Positions 51,681 to 60,690 of a DNA stretch of 64,000 nt are shown piece after piece. Origin of the DNA: Actinomycetota bacterium (GTDB lineage Bacteria; Actinomycetota; Aquicultoria; Aquicultorales; Aquicultoraceae); NCBI GenBank assembly GCA_030018005.1, contig JASEGT010000001.1, positions 34,271 to 98,270 on the forward strand, written 5' to 3'. The notes below the pieces were generated by a model that did no database searches, was not told the DNA's origin, and saw only the letters and a list, made by a program, of their open reading frames with translations. Every line of letters begins with the position of its first letter. The stretch's first letter is position 1. The translations under genes were made by a program, and so were the position numbers.

Positions 51681-52799
51681 ATTGCGGGGAGCGACGAGAC
51701 GGATAGGTTAAGCGAACACGGGGGCAACGTAAGACGGTTGGCGCAGCGGCTCGGCATCGATGTCGGCGAATTGGTCGATTTTAGCTCCAACATCAACCCA
51801 TACGGGCCGCCCGAGAGCGTATTGGCGGCCGTAAGGCGCGCTGTCGAGCGCATTAGCGAGTACCCCGAGCAGGAGGCGGAGAGCTTCGTTGCGGCGGCGG
51901 CCGATGCCCTGCGGGTCGACCCGAAAAACATAGTCGCGAGCAACGGGAGCATAGAGCTGATATATCTTATCCCGCAGGCGTGGGATGTGAAGCGTGCTCT
52001 GCTGCTGGTGCCGAGCTTTACCGAATACGAGCTCGCGCTCAAAAAAACGGGTGCTCAGATAATCTACGAGAAAGCCCTCGATGGCGCGACGGCACTGGCG
52101 CGGCTCGAAGAGGCGTCGCGCGAGGCGGATATGGCGATTATCGGCAACCCCAACAACCCTTGCGGGTACGCGATTGGCAGAAGCGATTTGCTTAAGCTCA
52201 TCGACGAGCGGCCGGGCTGTCTCTGGGTAATCGACGAGGCGTTTGTAGATTTTGTCGAGGCGCCGGAGCAGTCTTCGCTCGCAAAAGACGCCATAGCGCG
52301 CGAGAATGTGGTGGTGCTGAGGTCGCTCACGAAGATGTACAGTATTGCGGGCTTAAGGCTCGGCTATATGATAGCGTCGCCGGGCTTGGCGCGGAAGGTG
52401 AGCGCCGAAAAGCAACCCTGGAGCGTCAACAATATCGCCCTCGAAGCCGGTATCGCAGCGCTGGAGGCCGGTGACTTTGCGGCGTCGAGCGCAGCGTCGC
52501 TGGCAGCGGAAGCAAGTCGGCTTAACGCTGGAATCTCGGGTATCGCGGGGCTTAAGGCTTATAAACCATCGGCCAATTATATATTAGTTGAAATCGAGGA
52601 GAGCGCACGGTCGATGACATCGGCGGCGTTGCAGGTAGAGATGTTGCGGCGTGGGATAGCGATACGCGACTGCGGTTCATACACGGGATTGGATGAGCGC
52701 TATTTCAGGGTGGCTGTAAAACGCCCCGCCGATAACGATCGGTTGCTTGCGGCACTTAAGGATGCGCTTGCTATAGTTAAGCCACTAAGGGCTGATTGA
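51681..52799 (+). CDS. cobD: Threonine-phosphate decarboxylase CobD (non-canonical start likely)
   Basis: A PLP aminotransferase-fold enzyme making (R)-1-amino-2-propanol phosphate. The conserved HGGNVRRLAQRLG N-terminus, DFSSNINPYGPPESV, NPNNPCGYAIG and the PLP lysine in RSLTKMYSIAGLRLGY are present. HGGN is encoded at 51717-51728, but the first ATG/GTG/TTG in frame is the TTG at 51738, which would cut it off. Upstream the frame is open to the stop at 51600 with no standard start; ATT at 51681 behind GGGACGAG is my best guess. The start is therefore uncertain; the rest is secure. Confidence 0.88.
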   Translation: MAGSDETDRLSEHGGNVRRLAQRLGIDVGELVDFSSNINPYGPPESVLAAVRRAVERISEYPEQEAESFVAAAADALRVDPKNIVASNGSIELIYLIPQAWDVKRALLLVPSFTEYELALKKTGAQIIYEKALDGATALARLEEASREADMAIIGNPNNPCGYAIGRSDLLKLIDERPGCLWVIDEAFVDFVEAPEQSSLAKDAIARENVVVLRSLTKMYSIAGLRLGYMIASPGLARKVSAEKQPWSVNNIALEAGIAALEAGDFAASSAASLAAEASRLNAGISGIAGLKAYKPSANYILVEIEESARSMTSAALQVEMLRRGIAIRDCGSYTGLDERYFRVAVKRPADNDRLLAALKDALAIVKPLRAD

Positions 52800-52943
52800 G
52801 TAGTAGCAAGCAGTATGTTGTTTGGTCACAGGGTCGAAGCCCGGAGCTACGATAGGAAGAGCAAAATACAGGCTGATGTCCAAAATGCCGACATAAGCGC
52901 AAAATCAGGGCGAAGCACTCTGAAAAACGAAAGTAAGAACTCT

Positions 52944-54338
52944 ATGGAAACGAAAGAACTTTTTAGAATAGTTATAGCGGGGACATCGAGCGGGGTCGGG
53001 AAGACGACCCTGGCGCTCGCGATTATGGCGTCGCTGACCGGGCGCGGCTTGGGTGTGCAGGGATTCAAGGTCGGCCCGGACTTTATCGACCCCGGCTACT
53101 ACGAGATGGTCACAGGTCGACCCGGGCGCAATCTCGATATCTGGATGACCGGGCGGGAGACCGCGCGAGACTGCTTTGAAAAAGCGGCGCTTGTAGCGGA
53201 CATCTCGATAGTCGAAGGTGTGATGGGTTTTTACGACGGCAAAGACGGGCTGGTCGAAGGGAGTACCGCCGATGTCGCCAAAACGATACAGGCCCCGGTG
53301 TTGCTGACGATAGACTGCGCCAAGATGGGCGGCAGCGCGGGCGCTATGGCGCTCGGCTTTCGCGCCTACGATGAAGCCGCCGGCATACAGGGGTTTCTTC
53401 TAAACAACGTCGGTAGTGACCGCCACGCGAACATGGTCAAAAACGCAGTGGAGGCTGCGACCGGGTTGCCGGTGGTCGGTGTCGCGCGCAGGGACGTGGG
53501 AGTCAAGCTCCCCGAGCGGCATCTCGGGCTTATAACGCAGGTCGAGATGGGGTCCGCCGACGACTATGTAGACACCCTGGTCGAGCTGGCGGAGAACTAT
53601 ATTAATTTGGAGTTGCTGTTGGAGATTGCCGGGTCCGCACCCTATCCGGTAGCTACGGCAAAGCCAAACTCGACGGCCAAAACCACGGGCAACATGAGAG
53701 CCGACGTGAGAATTGGCGTCGCTTATGACATGGCGTTCAGTTTTTATTACCACGACAACTTCGACATATTGCGCGAAGCCGGGGCCGAGCTGGTCTTTTT
53801 CAGCCTGCTAGAGGATAAGCGCTTACCGGAAGGCATCGACGGTCTCTATCTCGGAGGAGGGTATCCCGAGGTCCACGCCGCTGCGCTGGCGGCTAATCTC
53901 ACGATGGCGGCCGACATAAAGCAGGCGGTCGAGGACGGTATGGCGGTCTATGCGGAGTGCGGCGGCCTGATTTATCTCGCGAATGAGGTAATCGATTTCG
54001 ACGGGAACCGCTATCACATGAGCGGCGCGCTCCCCATATCCTGCAAGATGAAGAGCCGCGCCACCCTCGGCTACCGCGAGGTAGTAGCGGCAGCGGATTC
54101 TATAATCGCCGAAAAGGGCTCTCTCTTGAGGGGCCACGAGTTTCACTATTCGGAGATTACAGAATGCGCAAAGGTCTTAGGGCGTGCGTACGAAGTCGGC
54201 GGCACAGAGCACGAAGGTTTCGTATATAATAATATGTTAGCATCTTATATACATCTTCATTTCGCGGGATACCCGCGGGTCGTCGAGCGCTTTCTGGCGT
54301 CATGCCGGGCAAACTCGAGACGTATAGGCAGTATTTAG
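52944..54338 (+). CDS. cbiA: Cobyrinate a,c-diamide synthase CbiA
   Basis: A 464-residue amidotransferase amidating carboxylates a and c of the corrin ring. The ATP domain has IAGTSSGVGKTTLALAIMA and GPDFIDPGYYEMVTGRPGRN, then VEGVMGFYDG; the glutaminase domain has YLGGGYPE and the cysteine in VYAECGGLIYL. The ATG at 52944 gives the usual length; the frame is open 43 codons further up to an ATG at 52815, and such an extension would be unusual. Confidence 0.93.
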   Translation: METKELFRIVIAGTSSGVGKTTLALAIMASLTGRGLGVQGFKVGPDFIDPGYYEMVTGRPGRNLDIWMTGRETARDCFEKAALVADISIVEGVMGFYDGKDGLVEGSTADVAKTIQAPVLLTIDCAKMGGSAGAMALGFRAYDEAAGIQGFLLNNVGSDRHANMVKNAVEAATGLPVVGVARRDVGVKLPERHLGLITQVEMGSADDYVDTLVELAENYINLELLLEIAGSAPYPVATAKPNSTAKTTGNMRADVRIGVAYDMAFSFYYHDNFDILREAGAELVFFSLLEDKRLPEGIDGLYLGGGYPEVHAAALAANLTMAADIKQAVEDGMAVYAECGGLIYLANEVIDFDGNRYHMSGALPISCKMKSRATLGYREVVAAADSIIAEKGSLLRGHEFHYSEITECAKVLGRAYEVGGTEHEGFVYNNMLASYIHLHFAGYPRVVERFLASCRANSRRIGSI

Positions 54339-54414
54339 AGCGATATTACTTGAGTGTTACTTGAAATTTGGGAGCACGGGATAGAGTTCTGACAAGTTTA
54401 GTAGGGGTGATTGA

Positions 54415-55443
54415 ATGAGCACTGGCTTTATCGTGCTGGGGCACGGGAGCAAGGTCGAGGAGACCAGGGAGATACTCGAAGGAATAGCGGCAACGCTCAG
54501 GAATCGGCTGCAATCGGAGTTCGTGCGTTATGCGGCGCTCCAATTTAACGAGCCCGACCTGCCGGAAGTTATTGAGTCGCTGGCCGATGAGGGCGTGACC
54601 GAATTGATAATCATGCCGCTCTTTATGGTCGACGGCAACCACATAAGACAGGATATTCCCGAGATTATAAGGGATGAGGAAGCGAAATATCCTTCGCTCA
54701 AGATAAAGGTGGCCGACCATATCGGGCCGGATGTTAGAATCGCTGATATCTTGATAGAGCGCGCTAACGAGCTGCTGGCAAGCGGTGCGGACAATGCCAA
54801 CGGGAACGGCTTGAAAATCGGCGACCCCGCAAAAATCGAGCAGCAGAGCTTCCGTATAATCGAGGCCGTGGCGGATCTGAACGGCTTTTCGGATATGGAA
54901 CAGGCAGTCGTTAAACGCATGATACACGCGAGCGGCGACCTTTCGCTCTCGGGTGTAGTGGCGATCTCGGACGGTGCCGTCAAGGCAGGGGTCGATGCGC
55001 TGAGAAGTTGCTGTCCGATAATAACAGATGTTCGCATGGTCGCGGTAGGCATCAGCGACCGCCGGACCTGCATACACGACAACAACGTTTTATGCAAAAT
55101 AGACGATAAGGCTGTCGAGGACGATGCTAGGCGCGCCGGGAAGACCAGAAGCGCAATGGCGATGCGCTCGCTTTCGAACCATGCCGATGGCGCGGTCATC
55201 GCTATCGGAAACGCGCCTACAGCCCTCTTCGAGCTGCTCGATATCGCAAAAGAAGGCGTAGTGAAGCCGGCGCTCGTCGTCGGCACGCCGGTCGGATTCG
55301 TGGGGGCCGCCGAGTCGAAAGAGGCTCTGATGCGGGCCGGACTTAACTATATTACCGTGCGGGGAACGCGGGGCGGAAGTGCTTTGGCCGCCTCCGTTAT
55401 CAACGCTTTATTGATGATTGCGTGCAATGAGGACTGTAAGTAG
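54415..55443 (+). CDS. cbiXC: CbiX-CbiC fusion: sirohydrochlorin cobaltochelatase / precorrin-8X methylmutase
   Basis: A 342-residue two-domain protein. Residues 1-125 are CbiX, which inserts cobalt into sirohydrochlorin, with metal histidines in FIVLGHGSKVEETRE and FMVDGNHIRQDIP. After a linker rich in N, G and A (about 123-140), residues 142-342 are CbiC, the methylmutase forming cobyrinic acid, with its catalytic histidine in VKRMIHASGDL and RTCIHDNNVLC, then VGTPVGFVGAAESKEAL. The fusion joins the first committed step of the anaerobic route with the last ring step. Confidence 0.93.
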   Translation: MSTGFIVLGHGSKVEETREILEGIAATLRNRLQSEFVRYAALQFNEPDLPEVIESLADEGVTELIIMPLFMVDGNHIRQDIPEIIRDEEAKYPSLKIKVADHIGPDVRIADILIERANELLASGADNANGNGLKIGDPAKIEQQSFRIIEAVADLNGFSDMEQAVVKRMIHASGDLSLSGVVAISDGAVKAGVDALRSCCPIITDVRMVAVGISDRRTCIHDNNVLCKIDDKAVEDDARRAGKTRSAMAMRSLSNHADGAVIAIGNAPTALFELLDIAKEGVVKPALVVGTPVGFVGAAESKEALMRAGLNYITVRGTRGGSALAASVINALLMIACNEDCK

Positions 55444-56545
55444 GGTCAGTGTCATAAACAAGAGGTTGAAGAAGGGCTATACGACGGGCACGTGCGCGGC
55501 GGCGGCTTCGGCTGCGGCCGCAAAGATGCTCTATGGCGGCGATGTTGTCTCGCGCATCGAGGTCGAGCTGCCCGGAGGCAGCCGCGTTGAGTTCGAAGTC
55601 GTCGACATCGAGAAAGCCGCGGACGAAGTCGTTTGTTGCATCGTCAAAGACGCCGGCGATGATCCGGATGTGACCGATGGGATGAAGATTTGCGCGCGGG
55701 TCGCTCGCGCACAAGCCGGGATAGCGATTAGCGGTGGGGAGGGCATCGGGACAGTGACCAAGCCCGGCCTGGCGGTCGGGGTCGGTGAGCCGGCGATAAA
55801 TCCGGTCCCCCGGGCGATGATTATTGACAACGTGTCGCAGAACATCCCGGATGGAACCGGTGTAGAGGTCATGATTTTTGCGCCCGAGGGAACGACACGA
55901 GCCAAGAAGACCTTTAACGAACGGCTCGGCATAGTCGGTGGCATATCGATTTTAGGGACGACGGGAATCGTGAGGCCGATGTCGCTCGATAGCCTAAAGG
56001 CTTCGCTCACCCCGCAGGTGGACATCGCACTCGCGCTCGGGTACAAGACGATTGCGCTGGTACCGGGGAACATGGGCGCCAAGGCTGCGGAGTCGAGGCT
56101 GAAGTTCCCGGCCGACGCTATAGTGCAGATGAGCAATTTCGTCGGTTATATGCTCGATTATTGCGTCAAAGCCGGTGTTGAAAGGGTGGTTCTACTCGGG
56201 CATATCGGCAAGCTCGTCAAGGTGGCGGCGGGCCATTTCGATACACATAGCGGCAAGACCGACGACCCGGTCGAGATAATGAAAAAACTAATCCGGAACG
56301 AGACGAAAGATATCGCGCCGATGACATATATGATAAAGGTGAACACAGCCGAAGACGCGGCGTTAGGCCTCGCGAAGTTGGGATACAGCCGTTTGCTCGA
56401 TAAAATAGCGCAGGCGGCCAGCGCGCAGGCGCGTGCCTATGTCGACGGCAACCTGGAGATTGGAACGGCGATAACGGTGCTCTCGGGAGAGATTGTCGCA
56501 TCCGACAGCGCATCGAGAAAGATAGTAAAGGACGCGGCATGGTAA
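55427..56545 (+). CDS. cbiD: Cobalt-precorrin-5B C1-methyltransferase CbiD
   Basis: A 372-residue enzyme of the anaerobic pathway. The signature KKGYTTGTCAAAASAAAAK is near the N-terminus, followed by GVGEPAINPVPRAMI and ALVPGNMGAKAAESRLKF with VVLLGHIGKLVKVAAGHFDTHSG shortly after. I take the ATG at 55427, overlapping the preceding gene by 17 bases; a TTG nine bases upstream is an alternative. Its end overlaps cbiE by seven bases. Confidence 0.92.
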   Translation: MRTVSRVSVINKRLKKGYTTGTCAAAASAAAAKMLYGGDVVSRIEVELPGGSRVEFEVVDIEKAADEVVCCIVKDAGDDPDVTDGMKICARVARAQAGIAISGGEGIGTVTKPGLAVGVGEPAINPVPRAMIIDNVSQNIPDGTGVEVMIFAPEGTTRAKKTFNERLGIVGGISILGTTGIVRPMSLDSLKASLTPQVDIALALGYKTIALVPGNMGAKAAESRLKFPADAIVQMSNFVGYMLDYCVKAGVERVVLLGHIGKLVKVAAGHFDTHSGKTDDPVEIMKKLIRNETKDIAPMTYMIKVNTAEDAALGLAKLGYSRLLDKIAQAASAQARAYVDGNLEIGTAITVLSGEIVASDSASRKIVKDAAW

Positions 56546-57153
56546 CGGTAGTCGGTATCGGCCCGGGTCATCCCGACTATATTACACCCGCCGCCGTCAA
56601 AAGAATAAGCGCGGCTGAGGTCGTAATCGGAGCCAGGCGCGTGCTCGACGCCATCGATGTCGCGCAGAAGGAAGTCATAGAGATTACGGGCGATATTTCG
56701 GCGGCTATGGCGGCGATAGACGAGAACAAAGATCGCAACACCGTCGTCGTGGTCAGCGGCGACCCGGGTTTTTACAGCATGCTCAAGACCATTCGCAACC
56801 GGCTCCCCGAAATCGCGCTCGATGCGATTCCGGGCGTGAGCTCGATGCAAATGCTTTTCGGGCGAATCGGCGAGGAGTGGCAGGGCGTGGCGCTCGCGTC
56901 GGTCCACGGGCGCTCGCTGGATGCGCTTGACACCGTGATAAAAGGGCACAAGCGCTCCTGCATCTTGACGGATAATACACATAGCGCGCCGGCGATTGCG
57001 CGGTATCTTGTAGCGAAGGGCATAACGGGCCGGGTGGTAGCCGGGGCCAATCTCTCGTATGATGATGAGAGAATAGTCGATACCACGCTTGCGGAATTGG
57101 CAAAACTGGAAGGATTCGAGTCAAGCGTGCTATATATAGAGATAGACAGTTAA
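56539..57153 (+). CDS. cbiE: Cobalt-precorrin-7 C5-methyltransferase CbiE
   Basis: A 204-residue tetrapyrrole methylase. The SAM-binding VVGIGPGHPDYITPAAV opens the protein; VVSGDPGFYSML and IPGVSSMQMLFGRIG follow. Usually cbiE is fused to or followed by cbiT (C15 methylation and decarboxylation); here the protein stops after the CbiE domain and no cbiT follows in the 66-base gap. Confidence 0.9.
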   Translation: MVTVVGIGPGHPDYITPAAVKRISAAEVVIGARRVLDAIDVAQKEVIEITGDISAAMAAIDENKDRNTVVVVSGDPGFYSMLKTIRNRLPEIALDAIPGVSSMQMLFGRIGEEWQGVALASVHGRSLDALDTVIKGHKRSCILTDNTHSAPAIARYLVAKGITGRVVAGANLSYDDERIVDTTLAELAKLEGFESSVLYIEIDS

Positions 57154-57219
57154 ATCGTTGGGACGGCAAGCGCATACGTAGGCAGGCGGCCGCAGATAAA
57201 TCGGAACGGAACGGATAGG

Positions 57220-57969
57220 GTGATTAGATTGGCTGACCGGGGAAGACTGTTCGGGGTAGGCATCGGGCCTGGTGATACCGAGTTGCTCACCATCAAGGCT
57301 GTAAACGTCCTTAAATCGGTCGATATCATATTCTCGCCGCGCTCGGCTCCCAAGCGGGAGAGTATCGCCAAGAAAATCGTGGAGCCGGTCTTAAACGGCG
57401 ACACCGAGTTTAGGGAACTCATATTCCCGATGACCAAGGACAAGGCTGAGCTTGAGAAGCACTGGTCGGAGGCTGCGGACGAAGTTGCGAAAGCGCTGAG
57501 CGAGGGCAAGAACGGAGCCTTTATCACCCTCGGTGACCCGTTCTTTTACAGCACATACATCTACCTCTATAGGAAACTTAAAGAAGAACATCCAGAGATA
57601 GAGATAGTAACGCTGCCCGGCGTAAGCTCGCCATTTGCAGCTGCCGCTGCTGCGGGAATACCGATAGCGGTCGGAGATGAGAAGATCGCCATCGTGCCGC
57701 TCCCGGAGGTCATTGGTGAGATTTGGCACTACCTGGAGACATTCGATACGGTCATCATCTTAAAAGTAGGCGAGCGGCTGCGCGCCTTTGTCAAAGTGTT
57801 GACCGGTTTCGGTCTTGTGGACAACGCCGTGCTGGTTCAAAAAGCCTCGCATGACGCGGATGAGAAGGTCATCATGGGTTTGTCCAAGCTCGATGACGAA
57901 GCGCTCGACAACGCCGGGTATCTGTCGACCGTCATCGTCAAGCGCGACGTGGAATTTGCACAAACGTAG
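57220..57969 (+). CDS. cbiL: Cobalt-factor II / precorrin-2 C20-methyltransferase CbiL
   Basis: A 249-residue tetrapyrrole methylase acting on the C20 position. Seen: LFGVGIGPGDTELLTIKAVNVL, TLGDPFFYSTYIYLYRKL and LPGVSSPFAAAAAAGIPIAVGDE. A GTG at 57220 is used; a TTG at 57229 would remove three residues. It is followed by a 170-base gap before cbiF. Confidence 0.92.
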   Translation: MIRLADRGRLFGVGIGPGDTELLTIKAVNVLKSVDIIFSPRSAPKRESIAKKIVEPVLNGDTEFRELIFPMTKDKAELEKHWSEAADEVAKALSEGKNGAFITLGDPFFYSTYIYLYRKLKEEHPEIEIVTLPGVSSPFAAAAAAGIPIAVGDEKIAIVPLPEVIGEIWHYLETFDTVIILKVGERLRAFVKVLTGFGLVDNAVLVQKASHDADEKVIMGLSKLDDEALDNAGYLSTVIVKRDVEFAQT

Positions 57970-57970
57970 C

Positions 57971-57988
57971 TCAGTCCCTTAGGGCTGA
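57971..57988 (+). terminator. Weak hairpin after cbiL
   Basis: TCAGTCC / GGGCTGA (one T-G wobble, four-base loop) starts two bases after the cbiL stop and is followed by CTTTCC, not a proper U-run. It may be a partial terminator or mRNA-end stabiliser in the middle of the operon. The rest of the gap to cbiF holds no gene. Confidence 0.3.
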
Positions 57989-58145
57989 CTTTCCAGTTGG
58001 ATGTTGGTCTATGCGTTGTTTATCAGGGATGAAGGCCTGAACTAAGGAGGCGAGAGCTACACGCACTGGTTTGTTAGGCGAGCAAACGCATCTGTAACTC
58101 GAAAATTTCTGCGTCTTTATTGGAATAAAGGTAATATAGATTGTG

Positions 58146-58898
58146 ATGGTATATTTTGTCGGCGCGGGTCCGGGCGACCCCGACCTTATAACGGTAAAAG
58201 GAAAAAGCTTGCTTGAGCGGGCGGATATCGTCGTTTACGCGGGCTCGCTCATCAACGAGCGGCTTCTTAAATCGTGCAAGGACGGCTGTGAACTCCACGA
58301 CAGCGCGGCGCTCAATCTGGATGAAGTAACCGCCATTTACGCGGCGGCCAAAGGCACCGGAAAGACCGTGGTTCGCCTCCATTCCGGCGAACCCAGCATT
58401 TACGGAGCTATAAAAGAGCAGATAGATTGGCTGGTCGCCAACGAGATAGATTATGCGATTGTGCCGGGTGTCAGTTCGTTCGCGGCAGCGGCAGCGGCGC
58501 TCAGCGCGGAGTTGACGTTGCCGGGTATATCGCAAACGGTCGTCATCACCAGGATGGAGGGGCGCACGCCGGTGCCGGTTGGTCAGGAAATCCATGCCTT
58601 AGCGGAGCACAAGCCGACGATGTGCATATTTTTAAGCGTTCAAATGATAGATTCACTAGTGGGCGAGCTTAAGCAGGGATACCCGATAGAGACGCCCGTC
58701 GCGGTGGTCGAGAAAGCGTCTTGGCCGGATGAGCGCGTCATAAAAGGTACGCTGGCCGACATTGCCTCGAAAGTGAGCGAAGCGGGTATAACCAAGACCG
58801 CGATGATAATCGTCGGAGGCGTTTTGGATGGCGCGTACGAGCGCTCGAAGCTCTACGACCCGGCGTTCAGTCACGAGTATCGCATAGGCAAAGGTTAG
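58146..58898 (+). CDS. cbiF: Cobalt-precorrin-4 C11-methyltransferase CbiF
   Basis: A 250-residue tetrapyrrole methylase. The N-terminal VYFVGAGPGDPDLITVKGKSLLE, then YAGSLINERLL, RLHSGEPSIYGAIKEQ and VPGVSSFAAAAAAL identify it as CbiF/CobM. A GTG directly before the ATG would add one residue. It is followed 56 bases later by cbiG. Confidence 0.94.
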   Translation: MVYFVGAGPGDPDLITVKGKSLLERADIVVYAGSLINERLLKSCKDGCELHDSAALNLDEVTAIYAAAKGTGKTVVRLHSGEPSIYGAIKEQIDWLVANEIDYAIVPGVSSFAAAAAALSAELTLPGISQTVVITRMEGRTPVPVGQEIHALAEHKPTMCIFLSVQMIDSLVGELKQGYPIETPVAVVEKASWPDERVIKGTLADIASKVSEAGITKTAMIIVGGVLDGAYERSKLYDPAFSHEYRIGKG

Positions 58899-58954
58899 AT
58901 AGGGCAGAGCAGATTAATAAGGGCAGGCCATGATATATATGGAGGCGACCTAAA

Positions 58955-59980
58955 GTGAAAATCGCCGTTTTAGCCGTTACGGAGAACGGCCTGATAATCG
59001 CAGACCGGATGAAAGAACAATTCGACGACGAGTTGGAGATATTTGCCCAGCCGGCGACAGGTCGCGATAATCCGTGGCTCTTAGACCTGGTGAGTGAGAT
59101 ATTCTCAGACTTCGACGGCTTGGTCTTTATCTCGGCGGTCGGCATAGCGGTGCGAGCGATAGCTCCGCACCTCAGGGATAAGACCGTCGACCCGGCTATC
59201 GTAGTTGTCGATGAGGCCGGCGCATTTTCGGTGAGTCTGGTTTCGGGGCACATCGGCGGGGCGAACGACCTCGCTATAAAAGTATCCGACGCGGTAGGCG
59301 CGATTCCGGTCATAACGACGGCGACGGATATCCATGGAAAACCGGCGCTCGACTTGTTTATGAAAGAGCTGGGCCTTAAGACCGACGATATGTCGCGTCT
59401 GACACGTGTTTCATCGGGCATTCTGAGGGGCGAGTCGGCGTGTATTTTCGCCGATATCGGCCTGGGGCGCTGGGGAGACCGGGTGAGGGCGGTGTATAGT
59501 GTTCGCCCGCTCGACCAGTTGAAACGGTACGGGAGCGCTTACGAGCACGTGGTCATTGTCGTGGACGAGGAGGTACCGCAGGTGCGGCCCGGAACCTTGA
59601 TACTAAAAATCCGGCGCGTATATGCCGGTATCGGTTCGCGAAAAGGCGTAACATTGGACGAGGTGCGCGATGCGATTCGGAGCGCTCTGGGCAGCCAGGG
59701 CTTACATCTCCACAACTTGAAAGGCATCGCGAGTATAGACATTAAGAACGAGGAAAAAGCGTTCTATGAGGCGGCGGAGCACTTCGGCGTCGAAGTAAAG
59801 CTATATCCGGCAGACAAGCTCGACGCTGTCGCCGTCAATAGATCTGATTTTGTAAAAGAGAAAGTGGGTGCGGACGGCGTATGCGAACCAGCAGCGATTC
59901 TAGTCTCGGAGGGCGGAACCCTGATACTACCGAAGACTGTGCACGGAAAAGTAACGGTCGCACTGGCCGAGCAGGGATAA
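58955..59980 (+). CDS. cbiG: Cobalt-precorrin-5A hydrolase CbiG
   Basis: A 341-residue enzyme opening the ring lactone and releasing acetaldehyde, specific to the anaerobic route. The N-terminal domain has VFISAVGIAVRAIAPHLRDK and the conserved VSLVSGHIGGANDLA; the C-terminal domain has GIGSRKGVTLDEVRDAI and LKGIASIDIKNEE. The GTG at 58955 follows GGAGGC. Its last 100 bases overlap cbiH in another frame. Confidence 0.93.
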   Translation: MKIAVLAVTENGLIIADRMKEQFDDELEIFAQPATGRDNPWLLDLVSEIFSDFDGLVFISAVGIAVRAIAPHLRDKTVDPAIVVVDEAGAFSVSLVSGHIGGANDLAIKVSDAVGAIPVITTATDIHGKPALDLFMKELGLKTDDMSRLTRVSSGILRGESACIFADIGLGRWGDRVRAVYSVRPLDQLKRYGSAYEHVVIVVDEEVPQVRPGTLILKIRRVYAGIGSRKGVTLDEVRDAIRSALGSQGLHLHNLKGIASIDIKNEEKAFYEAAEHFGVEVKLYPADKLDAVAVNRSDFVKEKVGADGVCEPAAILVSEGGTLILPKTVHGKVTVALAEQG

Positions 59981-60690
59981 TAGTAGTCGGCATCGGCCCG
60001 GGCGACGAAGCCGATATGACGATAGGTGCGCGCGACGCGCTCAGGGAATGCGACGTCATCGTTGGATACAAGAGTTACGTAAAGACAATCGAGAAGTATG
60101 CGGAGGGCAAAGAGGTCCACCAGTTTGCAATGCGCAAAGAGATAGAGCGGTGCAATAAAGCCATCGAGCTTGCGCAGGCAGGAAAGACGGTCGCCCTTAT
60201 CAGCAGTGGGGACCCCGGCATCTACGGTATGGCCGGCCTCGTTCTCGAGCTGGCCGCTGATACCGCCATAGATATCGATATACTGCCGGGCGTAAGCGCG
60301 GTAAACGCCGCCGCATCCGCGCTCGGAGCGCCGCTTATGCACGACTTCGCGGTCATCAGCCTGAGCGATTTGTTGACTCCATGGGAGAAGATTGAAAAGC
60401 GCCTGCGTGCGGCCGCGTCAGCCGATTTCGTAACGGCGATATATAACCCCAAAAGCATCAAGCGAAACTGGCAGATTAAGACCGCCCAGGATATATTCAT
60501 GCAGCACAGGGACGCGAAAACCCCGGTCGGTGTTTATATTAAATCGAACGGTGCGCAGAGTTGCCACATCAGCGATATCTCAATGTTTCTGGACTTACCG
60601 ATAGACATGAACACCACCATCATCATCGGAAACAGCCAGACCTATGTCTCGGACGGGCACATTATAACCCCGAGGGGTTACCGGGTGTGA
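59881..60690 (+). CDS. cbiH: Cobalt-precorrin-3B C17-methyltransferase CbiH
   Basis: A 269-residue tetrapyrrole methylase catalysing ring contraction. Conserved parts: IIVVGIGPGDEADMTIGARDAL, ISSGDPGIYGMAGL, PGVSAVNAAASALGAPLMHDF and YNPKSIKRNWQ. The only standard start is the ATG at 59881, which gives 31 extra residues before the methylase core and a 100-base overlap with cbiG. The stop overlaps the cbiJ start (GTGA). Confidence 0.92.
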   Translation: MRTSSDSSLGGRNPDTTEDCARKSNGRTGRAGIIVVGIGPGDEADMTIGARDALRECDVIVGYKSYVKTIEKYAEGKEVHQFAMRKEIERCNKAIELAQAGKTVALISSGDPGIYGMAGLVLELAADTAIDIDILPGVSAVNAAASALGAPLMHDFAVISLSDLLTPWEKIEKRLRAAASADFVTAIYNPKSIKRNWQIKTAQDIFMQHRDAKTPVGVYIKSNGAQSCHISDISMFLDLPIDMNTTIIIGNSQTYVSDGHIITPRGYRV

